Source: Deltaproteobacteria bacterium (GTDB taxonomy: Bacteria > Myxococcota > XYA12-FULL-58-9). From it: a DNA stretch of 43,543 nt. The notes beneath the pieces were generated by a model that saw only the letters and a list, made by a program, of their open reading frames with translations, was not told the DNA's origin and searched no databases. Position numbers and translations under genes: made by a program. This document shows, in pieces, positions 33,482-42,800 of the stretch (positions within the stretch are counted from its first letter, which is position 1; every line of letters begins with the position of its first letter). The DNA is taken from positions 1 to 43,543 of the forward strand of contig JACRCV010000045.1 of assembly GCA_016218825.1 (NCBI GenBank). Direction: 5' to 3'.

Positions 33482-35536
33482 TTACGGGCTCTTCGGCGCG
33501 ACCGGCGTCCCCGGCGGCACGCTGCCGATCCCCGGGGCGATGCGCTCGAGGGCCACCGCCGCGTCCGAGTAGTCCGGCTGCGCCTTGATCGCCGCCTGGT
33601 AGGCCGCGACCGCCTCGCTCTTCTTGCCGAGCCGCTCCTGGATCTTGCCGAGCTGGAAGTAGGCCTCGGCGTAGGTGGGATCGACGCGGGCGGCCTCGGA
33701 GAACGAGCGCACCGCGGCGTCGGTGCGCCCGGTCTTGTAGTAGGCGAACGCCGCGTAGTAGTAGGCCTTGGCGAGGCGGTTGTCGCCGGCGATCGCCTGC
33801 TCGTAGTGGACGATGGCCTCCTTGGCCTCGCCGCCGTTGTAGAGCGCCAGCCCCAGGTACATGTGCGCCTCGGCATGCGCCGGCTCGGCGGCGAGCGCGG
33901 CGCGGTACTCCTTGATCTCGAGGTCCTTCTTCTGCTGGGCGTAGTAGACCTGCCCCAGACCGACGCGGGCGTCGGGGAAGTTGGGGCGGAGCTCGAGGGC
34001 GCGCTTGAAGTTGCTCTCGGCGTCCGGGACCTTGCCGCGCCGCAGGTTGAGCTTGCCCAAGCCCGCCCAGCCCTCGGCGGAATCCGGCGCCAGCTTCACC
34101 GCGGTCTCGAGCTCAGAGACCGCGCGCGCCGAGTTGCCCCAGGCCAAGAGCGCCTCGCCCAGATGCACCCGGATCTTGGCGTTCTTCTGGTCCAGATCGA
34201 GGGCGCTCTCGTAGGCCTCGATCGCCCGCTGCCAGTCGCGGCGGCCGGCGTACGCCTGGCCCAAGAGATGGAAGCCCTCGGGGTCCCGCGACTCGATCGA
34301 GGTCGCCTTGGCGAACGCCTCCACCGCCTCGGCGTACTGGCCGGCCTTCATGTGCGTCAGGCCGACGCGGCGGAAGGTCGAGGCGTCCTCGGGCTGCTCG
34401 GCCAACGCCCGCTTGAACGACGACAGCGCCTTCTCGACGTTGCCGCGCTGGTAGTAGATCTCGCCCATCTGCACCTGGGCCTCGCGATGGTTCGGATCGA
34501 TCTTCGAGAGCTCCTGGAAGGTCTTGAGGGCGTCGTCGATGCGGTTGTTCTTGGTGTACACCAGGCCGAGGTTGAACATCGCGTCGGTGAAGGTCGGGTT
34601 GGCGTCGACGGCGCGCTTGAAGAGCTCCATGGTCTTCACGCCCTCGCCGAGCTTGTCGTACACCACCCCGAGGTTGTTGAGGGCCTCGGCGTGGTGCGGA
34701 TCGGCGTCGATCGCGTCCTTGTACGACGCCACGGCGCGCTGCAGATCGCCGCGGCGCTGGTAGATGACCCCGAGGTTGTAGTGGGCGGCGGCGTCCTTGG
34801 CGTCGATCTTCAACGCGTCCCTGAAGGCCGCGACCGCCTTGTCGTTGAAGCCGCGCTCGGCGTAGACCTTGCCGAGGTTGATCAAGGCGCGGTCGAACTT
34901 CGGATCGAGCTTCAACGTCGCCTGGTACTCGACGATCGCCTTGTCGGTCTCGCCTTCGTTCTCCAACGCCACCCCGAGGTTGAAGTGCGCCGAGACGAAC
35001 GACGGCCGCAGCTGAATCGCGACCCGAAACGCCTCGGCGGCGCGGTCGAAGCGCTTCAGCTCCAGGTAGGTCAAGCCGAGGTCGAAGTGGATCTCGGGCG
35101 CGTTGGGGTTGGTCTCGGCCGCCGACTTGAACGCCGCCGCCGCGCCGGTGTGGTCCCCCGCCCAGCGCGACGTCAACCCCAGGGCGTAGAAGCCGTCGTC
35201 GTCCTCGGGGGCGAGCTTGGTCACCCGATCGAAGGCCGCGATCGCCGCCCGCAGCATGTCGCGGTCGTCGACCTTCGAGCCCGGCACCGCCTTGCGGAAG
35301 TACGCCAGGCCGAGGATGTAGTGGTAGGTGGGGTTCTGGGGCTCGTTCTTGATCAGGACGTTGTAGCTGTTGATCACGCGGTCGGGGTCGTCGATCGGGA
35401 TCTTCTCGGGCAACACCCCGGTCTCGGGCTGGGCCTTGGCAGTCGCGGCCGCCGGGCTTGCCGCCGGCAGGGTCCGACTCAGCATCGTCACCACGAGCGC
35501 CAAGCACGGCAGCGCCCCTCGCACCCGAATGCTCAC
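33482..35536 (-). CDS. Large TPR-repeat periplasmic/OM protein
   Basis: A 684-residue exported protein (signal peptide to about residue 26; GTG start with AAGGAG seven bases upstream). Almost the entire mature protein is TPR units, about 17 by eye, e.g. AAIAAFDRVTKLAPEDDDGF, AIVEYQATLKLDPKFDRALI and AIEAYESALDLDQKNAKIRV. Such proteins scaffold envelope complexes. It lies 42 bp after the coiled-coil lipoprotein gene as the last gene of the Nfs/Glt-like operon. Confidence 0.9.
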   Translation of the reverse strand: MSIRVRGALPCLALVVTMLSRTLPAASPAAATAKAQPETGVLPEKIPIDDPDRVINSYNVLIKNEPQNPTYHYILGLAYFRKAVPGSKVDDRDMLRAAIAAFDRVTKLAPEDDDGFYALGLTSRWAGDHTGAAAAFKSAAETNPNAPEIHFDLGLTYLELKRFDRAAEAFRVAIQLRPSFVSAHFNLGVALENEGETDKAIVEYQATLKLDPKFDRALINLGKVYAERGFNDKAVAAFRDALKIDAKDAAAHYNLGVIYQRRGDLQRAVASYKDAIDADPHHAEALNNLGVVYDKLGEGVKTMELFKRAVDANPTFTDAMFNLGLVYTKNNRIDDALKTFQELSKIDPNHREAQVQMGEIYYQRGNVEKALSSFKRALAEQPEDASTFRRVGLTHMKAGQYAEAVEAFAKATSIESRDPEGFHLLGQAYAGRRDWQRAIEAYESALDLDQKNAKIRVHLGEALLAWGNSARAVSELETAVKLAPDSAEGWAGLGKLNLRRGKVPDAESNFKRALELRPNFPDARVGLGQVYYAQQKKDLEIKEYRAALAAEPAHAEAHMYLGLALYNGGEAKEAIVHYEQAIAGDNRLAKAYYYAAFAYYKTGRTDAAVRSFSEAARVDPTYAEAYFQLGKIQERLGKKSEAVAAYQAAIKAQPDYSDAAVALERIAPGIGSVPPGTPVAPKSP

Positions 35537-35578
35537 GATCGACTCCTTGTGCGCCGCGCGAATGTCACCGGCCGGCCG

Positions 35579-36244
35579 CTATTCATCTCGTCCCCACAAC
35601 GCCCCGTCCTCGGCCCACGGGCTGCCGATGCCGCCGCCCGACGCCGCCATCAGTTGGTCCCGCCGCCCGAGCCACTGCTCTTTGACGCCGTCGACCTCCT
35701 TCTCGAATTCCGCGAGCTCCTGGAACGTGTCCTTGGCGCGCGCCACCTTGTCGTCCACCTGCGCCTCGAAGTCGGCGAGCTCGATGTCGGCGGCGTCGCG
35801 GACGTTGTTGTTCTTGGCGAGCTTGGCCTTGGCGAGCTCGAACTTGGCCTCGGCGACGATGATCAGGTCGTCCTGGGCCTTGAGCTTGTCGCGCAGGAAG
35901 AGCAGGTACTCCTCGAGGTAGCGGATCTTCAGATCGTAGACCTCGATCGCCTGCTCGCAGACCTTCTCCTTCTCGTGGTCGCCCTTCTCGGACGCCCGCG
36001 CCGCGTCGTTCTCGGTCTCGGCGATCTGCAGATCGGCGTCCTCGATGTCTTGCTTCACCTGCTGGATCTCGCGGTGGATGGCCTCCTTCTCGTCGAGCGC
36101 GATGCTGACGTCGTTCTCGGCGTCGAACAACAGCAGCTTGTTCTCGATGGTGATCTCTTGCAGCTGGTCGCGATCGACGGTGTAGCTCAGGTGGCCGCAG
36201 CCGGCGCCGAAGACGATCGCGACCGCGAAGCGCGAGGTTCTCAT
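35579..36244 (-). CDS. Coiled-coil lipoprotein (NfsE/GltE-position)
   Basis: A 221-residue probable lipoprotein (signal ending FGAGC, Cys16) with a long charged coiled coil from about residue 25 to 180 (LQEITIENKLLLFDAEND ... FELAKAKLAKNN). Two starts are possible. An ATG at 36259 overlaps the upstream stop as ATGA; the ATG at 36244 has GAGGG eight bases before it and was chosen. It follows the large TPR gene, as the lipoprotein does in the Myxococcus nfs operon. Confidence 0.75.
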   Translation of the reverse strand: MRTSRFAVAIVFGAGCGHLSYTVDRDQLQEITIENKLLLFDAENDVSIALDEKEAIHREIQQVKQDIEDADLQIAETENDAARASEKGDHEKEKVCEQAIEVYDLKIRYLEEYLLFLRDKLKAQDDLIIVAEAKFELAKAKLAKNNNVRDAADIELADFEAQVDDKVARAKDTFQELAEFEKEVDGVKEQWLGRRDQLMAASGGGIGSPWAEDGALWGRDE

Positions 36245-36255
36245 AAGGCGTGCCC

Positions 36256-39200
36256 TCATGTCCCGGAGCCCGTGGCGCCGGAGAGCTCTTGCACCAGCTT
36301 GCCGACGCTCGGGTGCAGATCGACGGAGCTCAGCTCCAGGCTCGTGAGATTGCCGATCGCGCCCACCAACTGCTTCATCTGCCGCTCGTAGCCGTAGTCG
36401 TTGAACAACGCCGCCAGGTTCGCCATCGCCGCCGGCAGGCGCTTCTTGGCCGCGCCGTCCAACGAGGTGTAGGCGTCGGCGACGTCGCCCAGCTGCCAAG
36501 ACGCCACCCCGAGCAGGTTCTGCAACACCGGGCTGCGCGGATCGACCTCGGTGGCCTTCGACAGCACCAGCTTCGCGAGGTGATAGTCGCCGACCTGCAT
36601 CGCGCGCCGCGCCAAGGCCTCGAGGCTCGCCACGTCCTCGGGCTTCTTGGCGAGCGCTTGCTGCAGCCGCGCCACGTCCTGCTGGTAGGCCTCGTCGCCG
36701 CTGACGTCGGCCCGCCGCCGCCGCGCCTCGCCGGTGGTCGTCGCCTGGCCGCCGGAGACGCACGCCGAGGCGTGCACCGTGAACACCTTGAGCTGCTCCG
36801 CCTTGGTGCTGCAGGCGGTCGCGGTCTCCTTGGCCTTGGCGATGTACGGATCGGCCTCGCCCTTCAACGCCGCGGCGTACTGCGCCTTCTCGGCCGCCGA
36901 CATGCCCTCCGGCGCCGGCGCGTTGCCGATGAAGGTGCCGAACTCGGCGTACAACGACGCCGCCTCGTGCAGCGCCGCGATCGCCCACTCCCCGACCCCG
37001 GTGCGGATGGTCGCGGTGTAGGCCTCTTCGATGGCGCTCAACAGCTGCAGCTTGCGCTGCAACACGTCCTGGGCGGACTCGGCGCCCTTGAACTGCAGAT
37101 CCTGGAAGTCCTTCTGGAACAGCTTGCCGTAGGTGAACAGCGCCCGCGCCTGCGCCTCCTGGTCGAAGTCGCCCTTCGGCGTCATCCGCACCGCGCGCGT
37201 CAGCTCCTTCTGCGCCAGCTGGGTCTTGCCGGCCTCGGCGTAGGCGATGCCGAGATAGGCGGCGGCGCCGAGCCAGCTGCCGTTGTCCTGCAGCGCCGTC
37301 TGCGCGACGCGCGCCAGCTGCTCCCAGTCGCCGATGTCGCGATAGATCGTCAGGAGCTTCTCGTTGGCCTGGGCGCGGATCGCGCCCGCGGCCGCGGTCC
37401 GCAGGGTCCTGAGCGACTTCGCGGCCTCTTCGTATTGGCCGAGCAGGGTCCGGATGTTCGCGGCGTTCATCAGGATCTCTTCGGCGTTCTTGTCCTTCGA
37501 GAACCGCTTGTGGAACTCCTCGAACAGGAACGCGGCGCGATCGAAGTCGGCGGCGCGCACCGCGAAGCTGCCCATGGTGCCGATGACGTCGGTCAGGCGC
37601 TTCGACTCGGGGTAGGCGCCGATGATCCGGCCGCCGAAGTCGAACACCCCGGCGATGTTGCCCTCGCCCTTGTACTTGACGAACGCGGTGTAGAGGTACT
37701 CCTCGCCCTCCTGGGTGCCCTTGTTCTTCTCCCACTCCGCGAGCATCTTCTGCGAGAACTCGCCCTCGGAGGTCGACAGCACCGTGAACTCGACCTTGCG
37801 CTTGCGGGCCCGATCCGCGATGCCGGCGACCTCGTTCTTGAACTTGGTGTCGGTGATCTGCGGGTTGTCGACGAACGACTGCGCCAGCTTCGCCAGGTCC
37901 TCGTAGCGGTCGAGCTTGTGCAGCGCGTCCAACGCCAGGTTGCCGGCGGTCGCCATGTCCTTGTGGGTCGGGTACTCCTTGATAAAGGTGGTGAACAGCT
38001 CCGAGGCGCGCTCGTACTCGCCCTGCTGGTAGTACATCTTGGCGATGTTGAACTTGACGTTCGGGGTCTTGTCGCTCTTCGGCCAGCTGCGGACGTAGAA
38101 GGCGCCGAGCTGCTTCAAGCCCTCGCGCGAGCGCAACACCTCGAGCTTGTTCAACAACCCGGGCTTGGTCGGGTGCTTGTCGCGATAGACCGAGTCCTCC
38201 TCCAGCGCCTTGTGGTACGAGAGGATGGAGTTGTAGATCATGTCGCCGCGCTCGTTGCCGTCCGGCATCTCCTTCGCGATGTCTTCGTACTGCCGGCCGG
38301 CGGCGAGGTAGTCGGCGGTCTGGTACAAGGCCTCGGCGCGGTTCAGCTGCATCGTCCGCCGCTCTTTTTGATTGTTGAACAACGACAGGTACTTGCGATA
38401 GGCGTCGGCGGCCACCTTCGCCGACTCCTTGTCGCCCTTCTTCTGGGCCTCGGCGTGCAGCCGGGTCGCGAGGTCGCGGGCGCGGATCTCGAAGTCCTGC
38501 TCCAGCTGCTCCTTCTCCTCCTGCTTGAAGCGCAGGTGGTTCTCGAAGCGCGCCAGGGTCTTCACCATCGCGTCGACGTCCTCGGCGGCGTGGGCGTAGC
38601 GCTTGGGGTTGGCGCGCGACATGTTGCGCACCGAGTCGTAGATCCGCTGCACGAACTCGATGTTCTGCTCGACGTCGGCCGACAGCTGGATGATCTCGCG
38701 GTACAACAGCGCCGCGCTCATGTACTCGGTCTTGATGAAGTAGCGGTTGGCGAGCTTCTTCAGCACGTCGACGTAGAGGTTCTTCGACTCCGACAGCTTG
38801 CGGTAATACTCGGGCGCCGCCGACGCCTTGCGGACCTCGGAGTACGGCCACACCATCGCCATCAGCGCCTCGCGCTTGACGTCGAGCCTCTTGGCCTCGC
38901 CGACCGCGCCGCGCTTGTTCTTCTTGCCGCTGGTCACCGACCCTTCAAACGAGGCGAGCGCCTCTTTGAACTTCTCCTGGTTGATCCGGATCCAGCCGAG
39001 CTTGTAGCGCGCCATGTCGCTCAGGTGGCTCTCGGGAAGCGACAGGATGTCGAGGTAGTACTTCTCGGCCTGATCGATCTCGCCCTTGTCGAAGTGGTAG
39101 TCGCCGATGATCAGGCGGGCCTCGATGGCCCAGTCGCTCTTCGGGTACTTGTCGATCAGCTCCTTGTACTCCTTGAGCATCGTGTCCCACTCGCCGAGCT

Positions 39201-39639
39201 CGCGGAACTCGTGCGCCTTGAAGAAGCGGATCTGATCGTTGTTCTCGTACTCCGGGAAGTCGGCGAGGATCTTGTCGTAGGTCTCGATGGCGAGCTTCTT
39301 GTTGATCTGCACCTCGAGCGACTTCTCGCCGCCCAACGACTTCGAGCCCTCGGGCTGGGCCTCCATCAGGCGCGCGAACACGTAGCGCGACTTCTCGACG
39401 TAGAGCTCGGCGAGGCGGAAGTAGAGATCCGCGAGGTAGGTGGCGTCCGGGGAGCGCTTGATCAGGTCCTTGGTCACCTCGATGGTGTGGTCGACCTTGT
39501 TGATGTCGGACGACAGCTTGACGATCATCTCGTCTTTGCTGACCTGCTTCCCCTTGGGGTTGTAGGCCACCGCCAGCGCCACCGAGGGCAGCGCCAGGAG
39601 TACCAGCACCAGGACCGGCTTGGTCATGAAGGTCGGCAT
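36256..39639 (-). CDS. Very large TPR protein (NfsD/GltD-like by position and build)
   Basis: A 1127-residue exported protein; signal peptide MPTFMTKPVLVLVLLALPSVALA. It is composed mainly of TPR/Sel1-like helical repeats (e.g. LADLYFRLAELYVEKSRYVF, AIETYDKILADFPEYENNDQ, NIAKMYYQQGEYERASELF), with Lys/Glu-rich stretches. The start codon overlaps the upstream stop as TGATG, and a GGAGGGCGGG element lies just before it. Its size and place between a smaller TPR protein and a lipoprotein match NfsD/GltD (AgnA) of Myxococcus. That is inference from layout, not alignment. Confidence 0.87.
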   Translation of the reverse strand: MPTFMTKPVLVLVLLALPSVALAVAYNPKGKQVSKDEMIVKLSSDINKVDHTIEVTKDLIKRSPDATYLADLYFRLAELYVEKSRYVFARLMEAQPEGSKSLGGEKSLEVQINKKLAIETYDKILADFPEYENNDQIRFFKAHEFRELGEWDTMLKEYKELIDKYPKSDWAIEARLIIGDYHFDKGEIDQAEKYYLDILSLPESHLSDMARYKLGWIRINQEKFKEALASFEGSVTSGKKNKRGAVGEAKRLDVKREALMAMVWPYSEVRKASAAPEYYRKLSESKNLYVDVLKKLANRYFIKTEYMSAALLYREIIQLSADVEQNIEFVQRIYDSVRNMSRANPKRYAHAAEDVDAMVKTLARFENHLRFKQEEKEQLEQDFEIRARDLATRLHAEAQKKGDKESAKVAADAYRKYLSLFNNQKERRTMQLNRAEALYQTADYLAAGRQYEDIAKEMPDGNERGDMIYNSILSYHKALEEDSVYRDKHPTKPGLLNKLEVLRSREGLKQLGAFYVRSWPKSDKTPNVKFNIAKMYYQQGEYERASELFTTFIKEYPTHKDMATAGNLALDALHKLDRYEDLAKLAQSFVDNPQITDTKFKNEVAGIADRARKRKVEFTVLSTSEGEFSQKMLAEWEKNKGTQEGEEYLYTAFVKYKGEGNIAGVFDFGGRIIGAYPESKRLTDVIGTMGSFAVRAADFDRAAFLFEEFHKRFSKDKNAEEILMNAANIRTLLGQYEEAAKSLRTLRTAAAGAIRAQANEKLLTIYRDIGDWEQLARVAQTALQDNGSWLGAAAYLGIAYAEAGKTQLAQKELTRAVRMTPKGDFDQEAQARALFTYGKLFQKDFQDLQFKGAESAQDVLQRKLQLLSAIEEAYTATIRTGVGEWAIAALHEAASLYAEFGTFIGNAPAPEGMSAAEKAQYAAALKGEADPYIAKAKETATACSTKAEQLKVFTVHASACVSGGQATTTGEARRRRADVSGDEAYQQDVARLQQALAKKPEDVASLEALARRAMQVGDYHLAKLVLSKATEVDPRSPVLQNLLGVASWQLGDVADAYTSLDGAAKKRLPAAMANLAALFNDYGYERQMKQLVGAIGNLTSLELSSVDLHPSVGKLVQELSGATGSGT

Positions 39640-41237
39640 CACTTCCCGCCCTCCATCTCGAAGCAACGGCTGTTGATGAAGTACTTGTACGAGTGCAGCT
39701 CGTCGTTCCAGAACTCGGTGTCGAACTCGTAGTAGACGTTCGCCGAATCGTAGGGGATGCGCAGCGGCTCCTCCACCGTGTGCTTGGCGCCCTCGGCCTT
39801 CAAGCGCTTGAAGATGTCGACGCCGAGCTCGTAGTCGAGCAGGTTCACCTGCTCTTCGATCTCCAAGAGCTCCAGCGCCGAGCGGTCGGCGGACTTCTCG
39901 AACTCGATGTTCCACAGGCGCGACTGCTCGCGGATCTCGAGGTCGTAGATCTTCGCGAGATGCTTGTCGAGCTCGACGTCCTCCCAGTAGGTGTCGTAGC
40001 GGCCGATGAGCTTGCGCTCGGCCTCGAGGGTCCGCAAGAGCTGGGTGCGCCGGCCGATCGTCCCCTCCTGGGTCGCGGCGTCGAGGATGCCGCCGATCTT
40101 TCGCATGTCGACGCGGCGGTGCAGCATGTCGAGGGCCCGCTGGTAACGGAAGCGGAAGCCGCGCACCACCCTCTTGGCCGGGATGAAGTGACACAGATCC
40201 TTCAGGATCAGACCCCGCAGGATGTAGGCGTCGGGCAGGAAGTAGTGCACGTAGCTCGGCGCCTCGAGCGAGTGCAACAGGCCCATCGCCTTGCGGCGGT
40301 CGTTCATGAAGTAATAGGTCCAGGCCTTCTCGAGCAAGAGCTCCGCCTGCTCGAACGACAGCTCGATCTGCGACACCTCGTCGTAGGCGCGCAGCGCGTC
40401 GCCGTACTGCTTGGTGTCGAACAACAGGCGCGCCAGCGACAGGTTCGCCTGGTTCTTCACCTCCGGCGCGTCGATCGAGCTCGAGACGATGGCGTCGAAC
40501 ATCGCGATCGCCAGGTCGTCCTTGCCGTTCTTCAGGGCGTAGACCGCCTGCACGTAGAGGGCCTTGAGCGAGTAGAGGCTGGTCTTGGAGATGGCGCTGA
40601 AGTGGCGCTCCGCCCAGTCGACCAGGCCGTTCTTGTAGTCGTAGAGCCCCTGGACGTACTGCACCCAGTCATTGAGGTAGGTCGGCAGGAAGCCGAACTC
40701 GGAGTCGTAGAGCAGGTCCTCGAAGACCAACGACTCGGAGAACGGCCGCCGGCGCGAGATCGCCTCGAGGCGCCCGAGGGCGTCGGGGAGGATCTCCGGC
40801 CGCGACCGGGTCTTCGCCACCGTGTAGTAGTACTGCACCGCGGCGTGAAAGAAGCCGAGCTTGCGCAGACACTCGGCGAGGAAGTACTGCGCCCACTCGG
40901 CGTTCTCGGCGCCGCCGCCCGCGCCTTCGCCGAAGTGCAGATAGCCCCAGAAGCCCGCCGCCGCCTCGGGGTAGCGCTCGTCGTAGAAGTCGGCGACCGC
41001 TTGCTCGAAGATCTCCGGATCGACCTCGGTGGCCGTGGCCTCCTCGGCCGACGCCTCGGTCTCCGGGCCGACCGGAGCCTCGGCACCCTCCGGCGCCGGG
41101 ACCTCGGCGGGCGCCTCTTCCGCCGCCCGCGCCCAAAGCGGCGCCAAGGCGAGGACCAACGCCGGCACCCCAAGAAAGGCTCCGGTTTGCGGCCGGCGCC
41201 GGCGGCCGCAGCTTCGTCGCGCAGACACGTGGCTCAT
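39639..41237 (-). CDS. TPR periplasmic protein (NfsC/GltC-like by position)
   Basis: A 532-residue exported protein. An Arg-rich n-region precedes a hydrophobic core (LGVPALVLALAPLWARA), then a Glu/Ala/Pro linker. Mature residues about 60-350 contain TPR-like pairs (AEWAQYFLAECLRKLGFFHA, ALYVQAVYALKNGKDDLA), and the C-terminal third is charged and helical. Its ATG overlaps the stop of the barrel gene upstream as ATGA. In the Myxococcus nfs/glt clusters a periplasmic protein of this kind follows the two barrels. Confidence 0.82.
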   Translation of the reverse strand: MSHVSARRSCGRRRRPQTGAFLGVPALVLALAPLWARAAEEAPAEVPAPEGAEAPVGPETEASAEEATATEVDPEIFEQAVADFYDERYPEAAAGFWGYLHFGEGAGGGAENAEWAQYFLAECLRKLGFFHAAVQYYYTVAKTRSRPEILPDALGRLEAISRRRPFSESLVFEDLLYDSEFGFLPTYLNDWVQYVQGLYDYKNGLVDWAERHFSAISKTSLYSLKALYVQAVYALKNGKDDLAIAMFDAIVSSSIDAPEVKNQANLSLARLLFDTKQYGDALRAYDEVSQIELSFEQAELLLEKAWTYYFMNDRRKAMGLLHSLEAPSYVHYFLPDAYILRGLILKDLCHFIPAKRVVRGFRFRYQRALDMLHRRVDMRKIGGILDAATQEGTIGRRTQLLRTLEAERKLIGRYDTYWEDVELDKHLAKIYDLEIREQSRLWNIEFEKSADRSALELLEIEEQVNLLDYELGVDIFKRLKAEGAKHTVEEPLRIPYDSANVYYEFDTEFWNDELHSYKYFINSRCFEMEGGK

Positions 41238-42022
41238 GGCGCTGCCACCGTCTTGGTGCCCGACTCGCGATAGTTGAAGGACGCCGACACCAGCACCAAC
41301 AGGTTGTTCTCCGGCGCCAGCGAGCTGAAAACGAGCACGTCGCGGATGTCGAGCCGCCAGGAGAGCACCGGGCTGGTCCAGAAACGGAAGCCGGCGCCGA
41401 CGTCGGCGCTCGGGCGCCAGAACTCGCCTTTGCGCATCGGGCCGACCCCGGCGACGAAGAAGGTCTCGGAGTAGACCACGTCGCTGTTGAACACCGCGAG
41501 CTTGCCGAACAGCGGCTTGACCACGACGCTGGTGCTCGCGAAGGTCACGATCCGCTCGCCGCCACCCCGCACCGGGACGACGCCGTATTCGTCGAACAGC
41601 CGGGTCGCGAGCCCGGTGCCCTTGTTCAACGAGTAGCTGCCGCCGGCGATCTCCCAGGCCCAGAAATCCGAGAAGTGGTAGGTGTAGCTGGCGCTCGCGG
41701 TGATGCCGACGTAGAAGGCGTCGAGCGGCAACACTCCGAGGCCGAGCTGGAACTCGTGCCCGAGCCGGTAGGGTCGCTCCTGGATCGAGAACACCCGCGG
41801 CACCTCGTTGTCGAACACCAGCTGCGCGTGGGCCGGGCTCGGGACCGCGAGCGCGGCTGCCAACCCACAGACGATGACCAGACCGCGGTCGCGATGCAGC
41901 GCTCGCCTGCCCCGCCCCTCATCCAATCTGGGGCGGGGAGCGCGGGGTGGGGGTGGGGAGCGCGGACGCATCGTCCGCGCGGGAACCAGGTTGAAAGGAA
42001 GACGGTTTGGCGAGCGGTTCAA
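41234..42022 (-). CDS. OM beta-barrel protein (OMP_myx/TIGR04565-like), second barrel
   Basis: A 262-residue exported barrel protein. The hydrophobic leader (LVIVCGLAAALAVPSPAHAQ) is preceded in frame by about 48 Arg/Pro-rich residues that coincide with a palindromic repeat. The mature part (RPYRLGHEFQLGLGVLPLDAFYVG ... ASASYTYHF) parallels the first barrel (42019-42714), and I recall both as OMP_myx-like. A TTG start at 42022 overlaps the upstream stop (TTGA) and has GAGG six bases before it. An ATG at 41971 inside the repeat hairpin or a TTG at 41926 are alternatives. The true N-terminus is uncertain; the barrel is not. Confidence 0.78.
   Translation of the reverse strand: MNRSPNRLPFNLVPARTMRPRSPPPPRAPRPRLDEGRGRRALHRDRGLVIVCGLAAALAVPSPAHAQLVFDNEVPRVFSIQERPYRLGHEFQLGLGVLPLDAFYVGITASASYTYHFSDFWAWEIAGGSYSLNKGTGLATRLFDEYGVVPVRGGGERIVTFASTSVVVKPLFGKLAVFNSDVVYSETFFVAGVGPMRKGEFWRPSADVGAGFRFWTSPVLSWRLDIRDVLVFSSLAPENNLLVLVSASFNYRESGTKTVAAP
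41910..41995 (-). repeat. Palindromic repeat (copy 3, inverted) inside the N-terminus of the second barrel gene
   Basis: Two perfect 9-bp stems are present: ccccgcccc (41910-41918) with ggggcgggg (41930-41938), and gcgcggacg (41960-41968) with cgtccgcgc (41972-41980). The reverse strand reads TTCCCG, hairpin, CTCCCCACCCCCACCCCG, as in the repeat at 33285-33439 (18 bases of the C-rich run identical). It is thus a third, inverted family member, lying in a coding frame. Confidence 0.65.
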
Positions 42023-42714
42023 TCCTCACCTCGCAGATTGAAGGCGAAGCCGGCGTCGAGGCGCAGCGACTGCTGCGGCTTCTTGGCGAGGAAGTAGATC
42101 ATCTCGCTCAAGTCGAAGCGCACCGCCACCCACTCGGCCAGCCAGAGACGCATGCCGATGCCGGCGTCGGCGCCGAACGCGAACGGCTCCTTGGGGTCGC
42201 TGCGGCGGACGAACGCCGGGCCGAAGCGGCCGTAGGTCTCGAGGTGCACCACCTTGGTGTTGAACACCGCCTCCTTGCCGTAGAGCGGCTTGATCACCAC
42301 GTGGGCGACGTCCGCCACCCACTCGATCTCCGGAAACTCCGGAGTATTCTTGCCCGTCGACAGCGCGGTGCGGATGAGCTCCTTCTTCAGCTTGGTGTCG
42401 ACGTTGAACGAGTAGGTGAACTGCACGAACTCGACGGCGAAGAAGCCGGTGAAGTGCAGGGTGTAGCCGAAGGACGCGGTCAGCCCCTTGTAGAACGGGT
42501 CGACCGGCAAGCCGCCGCCCATCAAGGTCACTTCGTGCAGCAGCTGATACTTGCGGTTCTGCATCACGTCGAGCTTCGCGGCGCCGAGGTCGACGTCGGA
42601 GAACTCGGGCACGTCCTCGTCCTTGATCTCGGCGGCACCGGCGAAAGACGCCGCCAGCGTCACCACAAGTGTCGCCAATACAAGGTAGTTCAATCGCCCC
42701 ATGGTGGCTCGCAT
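42019..42714 (-). CDS. OM beta-barrel protein (OMP_myx/TIGR04565-like), first barrel
   Basis: A 231-residue exported protein; signal peptide to about residue 27 (LVVTLAASFAGAAE). The strand pattern (YQLLHEVTLMGGGLPVDPFY, TASFGYTLHFTGFFAVEFVQ, ADAGIGMRLWLAEWVAVRFD, ending AFNLRGED) is shared with the next gene product. It fits the small myxobacterial OM barrels that include NfsA/NfsB and GltA/GltB, by my recollection. An in-frame ATG at 42702 is an alternative. It is the first barrel of the cluster, 86 bp downstream of the cyclic-nucleotide-binding gene. Confidence 0.8.
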   Translation of the reverse strand: MRATMGRLNYLVLATLVVTLAASFAGAAEIKDEDVPEFSDVDLGAAKLDVMQNRKYQLLHEVTLMGGGLPVDPFYKGLTASFGYTLHFTGFFAVEFVQFTYSFNVDTKLKKELIRTALSTGKNTPEFPEIEWVADVAHVVIKPLYGKEAVFNTKVVHLETYGRFGPAFVRRSDPKEPFAFGADAGIGMRLWLAEWVAVRFDLSEMIYFLAKKPQQSLRLDAGFAFNLRGED

Positions 42715-42800
42715 AATGTCCGGACCCTAGAACCAGGTCAAGGCGGGTTTCACGGTGCGGGCCGCCGGGCGGCCGGACGTCGGCAGCGGGGTCGAGGGGG

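Noticed and set aside
33806-40000. Plus-strand frames opposite the TPR genes (e.g. 36250-39732)
   Set aside because: They are antisense shadows rich in Leu/Val/Arg/Gly, without signals or families; the minus-strand TPR proteins are clear.
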